NCBI GenBank assembly: GCA_017521985.1
Contig: JAFXAZ010000005.1
Span: 1 to 64,000, forward strand
Reading direction: 5' to 3'
Length of the DNA: 64,000 nt
DNA from: Lachnospiraceae bacterium
Lineage (GTDB): Bacteria > Bacillota > Clostridia > Lachnospirales > Lachnospiraceae
The notes beneath the pieces are model-generated. The model saw only the letters and a program-made list of their open reading frames with translations, was not told where the DNA came from and ran no database searches. Both the position numbers and the translations under genes were made by a program. Shown here in pieces: positions 17,815 through 26,900 of this stretch (within the stretch, counting starts at the first letter, position 1; each line of letters starts with the position of its first letter).

Positions 17815-19254
17815 ATGATTTCTTTTGATATGGGATCAGGTAATAGCAATGTGCAGGAAAAGGTACCGGAAACCTTTCAGGGTTATGTGGAATGTCCTGT
17901 TTTTACAGAGGATTGTAGCATATCTTTGGAGAAGAACCATATTGTGCTTGCCGGTCGGTTCCGACATCTGGAAGTTATGTATGGAGAGCTTATTACAATC
18001 CATCTGACAGCATATCAACTGACCTTAATGACTGATTCCGGACAGATCACTATTTCCCGTATGGGGCAGAAGCTACAGTGGTTATACCAGAAGTTGTATG
18101 CGGCTTTCAATGAGACGGTACTGGAGGTATTTAAAGTAACCGGTAAGGCTCTTTTGGAGCTGACCGGAGAATATACGGCGAAAGAGGAAGGGATGTTACA
18201 TGGTGGTCCGGCACAGATTCGGCTCTATGAGGATTGTTTGTGTATTCTTCCACCAAATGAAAATGCAAGAAGATTACCTTTATGTTTTCTGAAGGATGCA
18301 GTAGTAAGGAACTATACTTATGAATTACAGATGCACAGCGGAGAACGCATATGCCTTTCCAAACTTGGCCGGGAATTGGATATATTAGACCGGCAGATGA
18401 CAGAACAGTTACATAAGCTGGGCAAAAAAACGCTTGAATGGCAGAAAGAAGTGGCACCGGATATCAGTTCCTTGCAGGCAGCATATGTTGCAGGACTTAT
18501 GCCATATGGGAGAGGAGCACAGTTTCAAAAAATTACTGAAATGGCTCCCAGTTTTGCAGCGGCCATAGATAAACAGATAAAAGAAAGCAGAATGGCTAAG
18601 ACATATCCGTGGCTTCTTGAATTGTGTGGCGGACAGGATTTCTGGACAGGTATCCTGCCGGCTCCAAAACAGGACTCTTTGCTGGAAAATATGGAATGCT
18701 TACAGGACGGCAATCTGGAATTGTCAAAGTTATCCGGTCTGCTTAATGCAAATAAGGACGAAAGTACTTCAGAGGTAATGCCGGAGAAGAAAGCAGAAAC
18801 GGTTTTGTGGATGCTGGTACCTGATAAGGCAAAACGTATTGCAGCAGTAGAGTTGTCTTTGACAGAGAATGAAGCAGCGGCAACCTATATTTACCGGATT
18901 CCTGGGGCATGGGAAGATTTTGCCATCCAGATAGACAGGGCACTGGAAGCAGGAGAATTTGACAGACAGTTGATCCAACTGTCAGAGGAACAGTTAAGGT
19001 TGCCGGAAAATCTGGAAAAGCGAATGCTGGTAAAACGCACTCCTGCATTGGAACTACTTAGAAAGCAGTTTGCAGGACGGGCAATTCATACATCTATGGA
19101 TCGTTGGAAAAAGGATATTGAAACTTGTTGTAATAATACATGCATTACCTCTTCGGAAAAGGAAAAGGTAATGGTAAAACATTGTGTAACCTGTGGAGCC
19201 AAACTGCAGGCAGGAGTAAAATTTTGCGGGCAGTGTGGCACACGAGCAATATAA
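17815..19254 (+). CDS. Tandem PH-like domain protein with C-terminal zinc ribbon
   Basis: A 479-residue soluble protein. Residues about 12-100 and 130-215 show two similar beta-rich modules ending in a helix (LYQKLYAAFNETVLEVFK and LDRQMTEQLHKLGKKTLEW), the layout of a bacterial PH-like domain. A helical middle follows (220-330), then another mixed region, and a single ribbon at the end (HCVTCGAKLQAGVKFCGQCG). Start 17815 follows AGGTGA with good spacing. PH-like domains often sit at the membrane or in multimeric rings. The family is unrecognised and the PH call is from pattern only. Confidence 0.65.
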   Translation: MISFDMGSGNSNVQEKVPETFQGYVECPVFTEDCSISLEKNHIVLAGRFRHLEVMYGELITIHLTAYQLTLMTDSGQITISRMGQKLQWLYQKLYAAFNETVLEVFKVTGKALLELTGEYTAKEEGMLHGGPAQIRLYEDCLCILPPNENARRLPLCFLKDAVVRNYTYELQMHSGERICLSKLGRELDILDRQMTEQLHKLGKKTLEWQKEVAPDISSLQAAYVAGLMPYGRGAQFQKITEMAPSFAAAIDKQIKESRMAKTYPWLLELCGGQDFWTGILPAPKQDSLLENMECLQDGNLELSKLSGLLNANKDESTSEVMPEKKAETVLWMLVPDKAKRIAAVELSLTENEAAATYIYRIPGAWEDFAIQIDRALEAGEFDRQLIQLSEEQLRLPENLEKRMLVKRTPALELLRKQFAGRAIHTSMDRWKKDIETCCNNTCITSSEKEKVMVKHCVTCGAKLQAGVKFCGQCGTRAI

Positions 19255-19277
19255 ATCAAAAGATGGAGGTTAATATC

Positions 19278-19646
19278 ATGGGAAAATTTGTAATCAAAAC
19301 AACAAATACAGGAGTGAAATTTGATCTGAAAGCCGGTAATGGAGAAGTAATTGCAACTTCTGAGGTGTATTCTTCTGAGCAGTCCTGTAAGAAGGGCATC
19401 GAAAGCGTAAAGAAAAATGCCCCGATTGCAGCTGTAGAGAATCAGACAGTAGAGGGATATGCAGTGGAAAAGCATCCTAAATTTGAAATGTATCAAGATA
19501 AAGCAGGGGAATACCGCTTCCGTCTGAAAGCGACCAATGGGGAGATTATTGCAGTCAGCGAAGGGTATACCAGCGAAGCCGGATGTGAAAATGGTATTGA
19601 CAGCGTTAAGAAGAATGCTCCGGACGCTGAAGTGGTGGAAGCATAA
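19278..19646 (+). CDS. YegP-like protein with two DUF1508 repeats
   Basis: A 122-residue protein preceded by GGAGG. It consists of two about 50-residue repeats, each with FxLKAxNGEVIAxSExYxSExxCxxGIxSVKKNAP; the first is at about 1-52, the second at about 66-118. This is the YegP/DUF1508 family, small beta-rich proteins of unknown biochemical role found widely in bacteria. Its place inside a ribbon and lipoprotein cluster is unusual but does not settle its function. A longer upstream frame overlaps the preceding gene and has no ribosome site. Confidence 0.88.
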   Translation: MGKFVIKTTNTGVKFDLKAGNGEVIATSEVYSSEQSCKKGIESVKKNAPIAAVENQTVEGYAVEKHPKFEMYQDKAGEYRFRLKATNGEIIAVSEGYTSEAGCENGIDSVKKNAPDAEVVEA

Positions 19647-19689
19647 AAATGTTATAGGATTGTATTGTAGTAAGATTGAGGTAAAGAGA

Positions 19690-20334
19690 ATGAGAAGATG
19701 GGGTTGTTTATTGTTTGTCTTTGTGTTAAGCATGAGTCTGACTGCCTGTAGTGCAGAGGATGCACTGGTGGATATTTTGAGTGAGGCAATTTCCAAAGCA
19801 ATGGAAAAGAGTCAGGAGAGTGTATCGGAACAGACAGAAAGTGAAGAAATACAGGAAAATGCCTCATCTTCTCAAACTCCTGAAAGTGTTGTTGATGAAA
19901 GCCAAACGGATACAACGGCCACTATGGATATGACACAGTTGTATGAATGTTGGAGTAAGGTGGTAGGCTATTGGAATGCTGCCGAGGGGCACTTTGCAGT
20001 GCCGGATATGATGGACAGTCATACCGCAGTATTCATATATGGTATCTGGGATACGGAAGCCTACAGCGGTGAAGGACTGGTAACGGAACTGTATGAAAGC
20101 AAGGAACTGGAGTTAACGGCATCCGTATACTACGCAGCACAGGAGGCAAATGAACTTCATGATGCGTTAGCAGAGAGGACCATAATGGTAGTGATCGATT
20201 ATTCCGGGCTGGATCAGGATGGTAAGATTCGGATCAAGATCGGGGAAGATGACTGGAGACATTATATGTTTGCAGGAGATACTTCGGAAGAAGCTTACCA
20301 GACCTATGTGGACAATACTTTCGGTTCTGAATAG
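19690..20334 (+). CDS. Putative lipoprotein
   Basis: A 214-residue protein starting at 19690 after GAGG. The signal sequence WGCLLFVFVLSMSLTAC contains the lipobox LTAC (Cys at about 20). A Ser/Glu/Gln-rich linker spans about 40-90. The C-terminal domain (about 95-214) contains WSKVVGYWNAAEGHFAV and IRIKIGEDDWRHYMFAG, a mixed alpha/beta pattern that looks like a small sensor or adhesion module. I do not recognise the family. It is the second-last gene before the cluster's terminator. Confidence 0.75.
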   Translation: MRRWGCLLFVFVLSMSLTACSAEDALVDILSEAISKAMEKSQESVSEQTESEEIQENASSSQTPESVVDESQTDTTATMDMTQLYECWSKVVGYWNAAEGHFAVPDMMDSHTAVFIYGIWDTEAYSGEGLVTELYESKELELTASVYYAAQEANELHDALAERTIMVVIDYSGLDQDGKIRIKIGEDDWRHYMFAGDTSEEAYQTYVDNTFGSE

Positions 20335-20403
20335 AAATGTAAAGGGATGACAGTACCACTTTATTAGTTTGTGGTATGAAAAAACAGATGGAGGAGAAAA
20401 AAT

Positions 20404-20907
20404 ATGGCATTTTGTGGAAAATGTGGAACGAAAATTGAAGATGGAGTAAAGTTCTGTCCGGGATGCGGAGCATCAACAGCTGTTCCGACACAGAATAATA
20501 CACAGAACAATATAGGTGCAGCTCCTGTGTATACGGCTCCGGTTGTTCCGGGATCACCTGGACAAGCAGACATCAAGGATGCACAGGATAATAAAGTGAT
20601 GGCGGTTCTGGCGTATTTTGGTCCTTTGGTACTGATTCCGATTTTTGCAGCAAAGAATTCTAAATTTGCCCGTTATCACAGTAATCAGGGACTGGTGCTT
20701 TTCATTGCGTGTATTGCTTATAGCATCGCATACAGTATTTTGAGTGCGATTATCCTTGCAATCTCATGGCGATTGTATTTTATCGTCAGTATCCTTGGTT
20801 TTGTGGGTATTGCGTTTACTGTTTGGGCAGTGCTCGGTATTATCAATGCATGTAAGGGCGAGATGAAACCGCTGCCGTTTATCGGAAGCATTACAATTTT
20901 GAAGTAA
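20404..20907 (+). CDS. N-terminal zinc ribbon fused to DUF4870-like membrane domain
   Basis: A 167-residue protein. The ribbon covers residues 3-23 (FCGKCGTKIEDGVKFCPGCG), a Thr/Asn/Pro linker follows, and three or four membrane segments start at VMAVLAYFGPLVLIPIFAAK, with the typical SKFARYHSNQGLVLF loop of the DUF4870/Tic20-like family. The ribbon is predicted to be cytosolic. An AGGAG site is at 20,393. A strong terminator follows, separating it from the giant lipoprotein gene. Confidence 0.82.
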   Translation: MAFCGKCGTKIEDGVKFCPGCGASTAVPTQNNTQNNIGAAPVYTAPVVPGSPGQADIKDAQDNKVMAVLAYFGPLVLIPIFAAKNSKFARYHSNQGLVLFIACIAYSIAYSILSAIILAISWRLYFIVSILGFVGIAFTVWAVLGIINACKGEMKPLPFIGSITILK

Positions 20908-20916
20908 GGATAGAAG

Positions 20917-20954
20917 AGGCATTCTTAGGTTTACGCCGTGAAGAATGCCTTTTT
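20917..20954 (+). terminator. Rho-independent terminator
   Basis: AGGCATTCTT (20917-20926) pairs with AAGAATGCCT (20941-20950) and is followed by TTTT. It lies 10 bases after the stop at 20,907 and 22 bases before the giant lipoprotein start, so the latter may depend on readthrough. Confidence 0.8.
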
Positions 20955-20975
20955 ATGAAAAGAGGTGATTGTAGC

Positions 20976-23900
20976 ATGAAGATGAGAAAAATTGTAGCAA
21001 TTGTACTGTCTCTTATTTTAACAGTATCTTGTGTAACAGGATGTGGACAGAAAGAAAAAGTTCCGGAAACAGTTCCGGGAACGGAAGATACGCCGGAAAC
21101 CTCCAAAACGCCGGAGACTTTGCCACAGATAGAGACAGATGAACAGAAAGATGATACAGAGATTACGATACTCCAAAAGGAAAAGCCATCCATACCCGGA
21201 TTGGAAGAAGCTAATAGTACAGAAGATGATATTGGTCAGCCGGGAGTGGATTTTAAACTGCTGGAAACAGGAGCAGCGGATGACTGGGGAGAGGAACCCA
21301 TACCGGGATACAATCCGGTTGGTTCACGGTCTTTGTATAGTGATGTAGTATATGATGAGGAAGAAAAAGTACATACTTTCACCATATTGGACGGATATAC
21401 CCCAAAGTCGGTGGAAATAACAGGAACCAGCTGGGAGCTTGCCTTTGCTGACGGAGAAGCAAGTCTTGCCTGGATGAAATATTGTGCCAGAGAAATGGGT
21501 GGTGTGATTTATCCTTCTGCAGGGGATCGTGCGATTTTTTACATACAGGATGAAAATGACGGTTACTGGTGTATTGGTAATACGGAATATGGTCCGAGAT
21601 GTAAGGTGGTACATATTAAAACAGCCAGTCAGGGACACGCTCTTACATTAGAAACATCTCAGGAGAACGGACAGACACTATTTTACACAGAATGCACTCC
21701 GGGCAAACTGCAGACGGTAACGGTAGGGCTTCGTGCAGGAAAAGCAACACTTACCGCTTTCCAGGAAAGCTCCTATGGGGATGGGGTACAGAATATTAAC
21801 AGATCCTGGGTGTTGGATGCGTCCAAATATCAGACCTATGTATTGGATGATATTCCGATCGTAGAAGGGCAGCTGACCTGGACATTAGCCTGGGGGAATG
21901 ACGTACCGCAGGATGTAACATTTGAAATTGAAGATACTGCAGACATCGAACCGGTAACCTGGGGCGATGATATGGGGGCTTTGAAGGTGTCCGGTATTCC
22001 AATGGGCAGTGTTTCCATCTGGCCTCAGAATGGACTGCAGTATACAGATACCGTGACCGGTTATACAGCCCAGGGCGGATTTGTACTGCAGACGGAAGGG
22101 GTAGTCCAGCCGGACGGCTCTACCTTGACTGCATTACCGGCAGGGTATTATGAAGTGCGTTTTGGAGAGGGCTTATCCATAGAAGCCCAAGGTGCACAAC
22201 AGCTGGTGGCAGTGTCTGCCGGACAGGTTACGGAAATAGAAATACCAAAGGAGCTGATGGTTACCTACCAGAATCTTTCGAAATTATATGCGAATTTTGA
22301 GACTAGTGAGGGAAGTCTGCAGATCCTTTCCGTGACGGAGGAAGGCAGCAATGCGGTGGCAGAGGTATTGTTGAATGATCCTCTCCACAGGGATATCCTT
22401 CCGACACCTGAGGAAGTGAACATCACCGAAAATGGTGAGGCTGCCAAGGTGCTGAGTGTGGAACGGGCAGAAGCACAGGCGGATGTAGTTCTGGTGTTAG
22501 ATACCTCAGGATCCATGAAAAACAGCATGCAGGCGGCAGTGGATGCTGCAAAGCGATTTGTAGAAAACCTTCCGGATGGAACGAATATCCGGCTGCTTCA
22601 GTTTGCACAAAAGATTACCCAGCATCCCGGAGAGGGGAAAGAGAAGGTGATCGCAGCCCTGGACAGAGTACAGGCTGTGGGTGGAACCGCTCTTTATGAT
22701 GCCACCAGCAAGGCACTTTCCATGCTGGAGGGATATGAACGTCCCTATGTGGTAGTATTCTCGGATGGTGCGGACAGTAAAGAGTTGGTCAATGCAGGAA
22801 AGGGAAGTGATCTGGACAGAGAGGACATCATCGCACAGATCAAAGACAGTGGCATGACAGTGCTGACCATAGGCTTCGGCGCAGGTCACGATCCCGGCAT
22901 TCTTATTGAGATGTCCGAGGCCTCCGAGGGCGGAGGATATTTTGCGGCAGCAGATCAGTCTGCTTTGGATTCCGCATTTGCTTCTGTGGCAGGACAGTTT
23001 GGTAATCAGTATACCATTACCTATGAACGTCCGAAAGCTTCCGCAGCCAATTCCCAGGTGCCGGTAGTTGCATTTGCAGTAGATGCATCCGGCTCCATGG
23101 AGCAGCAAAGGGATGAAAGTGTATTTTTGACCATGGGCACGTCCGACCAGGCGACGGAAGATCCGGAAGCATTAGCCGGCGGAGAGAGTCCTGACCCTGT
23201 GATTTGGGACAGAGGATATCGGCTGGATACAGCGAAGGCATTGTTACATGATGCAATTCTTGCATTATCTGAAGATGCCCTGCTTCAGTTTGGTTCTTTT
23301 CAGAGTGAAAACGGAATGGTATATGCTCCTTACGGGCAGATTACCACCAATGACAAGGCAGCCGTTTTGAAAGCATTAGGCAGTCTGACTCCGGGCGGAG
23401 ATACGGAAGGTCTGGAGAACGACAATAAAACCATTCAGCTTACGGTTACCTTGCGAGATTTCAAGGACGGAGGACAGGTCTTTGGTGTCTGGTCCGGTGG
23501 AAAGGGATATGTGGAAAAGCAGCTCGGAGCAGACAGAAAACCGGTTTATATCACGGAAAAGTGGGAGAAGGACGGTGTTACCGATACAGACCTTTTACAG
23601 TATTGCTTTAACGACAAACCGGGATACAATACGTCCATGGAATATGAACTGGTGTTGGAAAGTGATGAAGCCGGCAATTTCTCTGTAGACTATACCAGCT
23701 GGAATGAGGAACTGGCAGAAACCATGGAGGAGCCTTTGGGATTTTTCCCTTTGGATGATCTGCTGTATGGAAATGAAGGGGCTGTACATAATTACCTATT
23801 CTCAGCGGAGATTCATACACAGTTTACTTATTATGAGGGAGCAACCTTCTCCTTTACCGGAGATGATGATGTCTGGGTTTATATTGATGATACCCTGGTA

Positions 23901-26900
23901 GTGGATCTGGGCGGTGTGCACAGTGCAGAGGATGCACATATTTCACTGGATGAGCTGGTGGCAGACGGCACTTTGGATATCACGCCGGGAGAGGTTGTGA
24001 ATTTCGACTTCTTCTTTATGGAGCGTATGCCTTCTCAATCTAATATGCTGATCCAGACCAATTTTGATTTTGTGGTGGAAACCGAAGGCAGTCGAATCCA
24101 GGCAAAGGGTACTCCGCTTTTACAGGGCTTACAGAGTGCTTCTGCCATTCTGGAGCCGGTGCCCAGTGACAAACGCACCTTAGTCGTTTTGACGGACGGT
24201 GCATTGGATATGGGCGGTATTGCAACCCAGCAGAAACAAAGGGACGAGCAGCTGGAAAAGCTGAAAAAGGCAGGTTATAACGTACTGTTTGTTGGCATTG
24301 GGGATGAAGCGTATGCGACAGCCATGGAACCTGTCTTTAAAGAAACTGCCGAAAAGGCCGGAGGAGCGTATATCATCACCCAGGATGCAGCACAGCTGAC
24401 CAGTAAAATAAAAGAGATTGCAGGAAAAGTCAATACACCGGAAGTAAAGGAAGACAGCATTTCCGTGACCGTGGAATTTGATTGTAATGCAGCAGACGGA
24501 AGCCGGGCAGCATACTATACCGCCCAGGATGTGAAGGGACTTATGGCAGTTTCAGAACCGTCCGCAGCAGCAACCGTGACAGAACCATCTATGGTAAAGG
24601 TGACGAAGGGCGGTAAGTATGAGCCATATCGTCCTGAAACAGCAGAGCTTCTGACCGGTGGAGATACACCGAAAGAGGAAACCATCATTTCCTTACATAT
24701 GCCACTGGAAGCGGATCAAAGCAAAACGGAAACATTGAATACATCCGGTATCTGGGCAGAAAACGAGCTGGTCAGATTTACTGTGACAGATGCGTATTTT
24801 ATGGATATGTTCAAGGGAATCGCAGCACCAAGCGGAAAACAGTTTTTAGCGGTGAACACCCTGATTCAGTGGAACAATCAGACCGATAAGGATTATACGG
24901 CATATCAGGTGCCTACCATTTTGAATCATTTTTATGCTTGTGTAAATGGTGTAATGGCTCAGGCCAGTGAGGCTACCTGGCTGTCAGAGTCCCCGCTTAC
25001 CGTACCGGGCAATCCGCAATTGGAAGTTGCGGCAGATACAGCAGTATCCGGAGCAATTGTATTTATAGTAGACCGAAGCGACGGAGAAGAAATTTCTCAG
25101 TTCTCCCTGCATTTCTATGATACCGTGCATGGTCATGTGACTATTCCGGTATGTGGCAGTGCACCGGAGCATCTGGCAGAGATCACACAGCTGCCAACAA
25201 GTGAGCCGGCAAAGATATCCGAAGCTTTTGAGTTAACGGTAAGTGGCAGTACGGAAGAAACTCAGATAGGTGGTATCAGTACTTCAAAGGATCAAAAGAT
25301 AGAAAATGTCTTCCGGATCGTAGAGGGACAGTTTGACAGCAAAGTACAGGCGTTGTTGAACATTGATCCTCAGCAGAGATTCCTCTTTGCAGTGGAAACA
25401 GATCAAGGACCTTTGGTTGTGAAAATGAGCAATGTGGTATTTTCCATGCCTCTCGGATTTACCGGTTCTGCTTATTTGGCACCGGGCTCAAAGACTGCAG
25501 TGCGGATGCCATTTGAATTACCAAAAGGTTTAACAGGTGCAGCATCTTACATTTATGCGGATCTGTCTTCGGGAACAGTGGAACTTCCGGTAACAACCGG
25601 TTCCGCTTACAAGACCGGAAGCTTAGGTCAGACCTTCTCTCATGAGTATTTTGATCTGACAGTTAACGGTTTTTATCCGGTGGAATCCGGATCCGATCTG
25701 TTAGTGCTTGACTTCACCATAAAGGATAAACAGGATGGCTATGGAACAGGAGGTATTGCGTCCTTGTTCTCCATGACCGATACCGCGGCTATGGATGAGA
25801 AAACCCAGGCGGCAGTAATGCTTTCCGGCAGGGGGACTGCGTTGGAACAGGGCGAGCTGAATGATGGATTGTACTATGAAGCAGATATCCAGAAGACATT
25901 GAAGTATTTATATGGTGCCGTGGAGGAGGAAAACGACTGGGGCGTACTGGACAATTATACCAGAAGAGGGTTGTTGTTCTTTGATGGTTCCCAGATAAGC
26001 GGTGATAAGTATATTACATCAGCTTTCTTCGAAAATATGAGCATTCCTTTATCTGAGGAAGCATATCCTTATCCGGAGCTGCTGGTAAAAAAGACTTATG
26101 TAAACAGAAGTCTGGATTTTGAAAGAGCTTTAGCAGAAGCTGTCAGTGCAGCGATCAGTGAATATGAAACTACCCGCAGTGCGACACCGGAAGTGACAGT
26201 TATGGAACCGGAGGGCGGTAAGTTAGTAAATACTCCTTCTCCTGCATTGACACTTTACGGAAGCAGGCTTTTGGATAATGTAAGCACAGAAGAAGAATTG
26301 CTGCAATTGCTTTACGGCGTGGAAATAAAGATGTCTGACATTTACATTGAAGAAGGAAATCAATATCTTTATGCACCGGAATCTACCCTGACGCAAGGCT
26401 GGGGCAGCCAATATGATGTTGCAATGCTGGCCATGGAAGGCTTTTCCAGACTCGGATATGAGCCGAACCTTCGTACGGTAACATTAACCGGCGAAGGTCG
26501 ATATGCGGCAGAAGAGATGACGGTGGGCGGCGGTTATTATCCGGATAATGTACCGGCGATACAGTACACGGGACAGGATGGTAAGGATCAGCTTCTGGTG
26601 ATTCCATTCCTGCATGAGTTACAGGAAGTAAAAACACTTTGTTATTTGCCATATGAAGAACCAGATATGATAATTGAGCCTATGACAGGAATTCTGACTG
26701 TTACCATAAATGCAGAAGTAACGGACAGTCAGGCCACAGGACAGATGCAGCTCTTTGGAGATATGTTTGGCGCATTGGCTGGAGAAGGGGAAGAAGAAGG
26801 TGCAGAACAGGAAGCTGTATATGAGACAGTGAAACTTTTGGAAAAAGAAATCTCTTTGCCGGATATCGGAAAGGATTTCCTTGATCTTAGCTTCTTAGAG

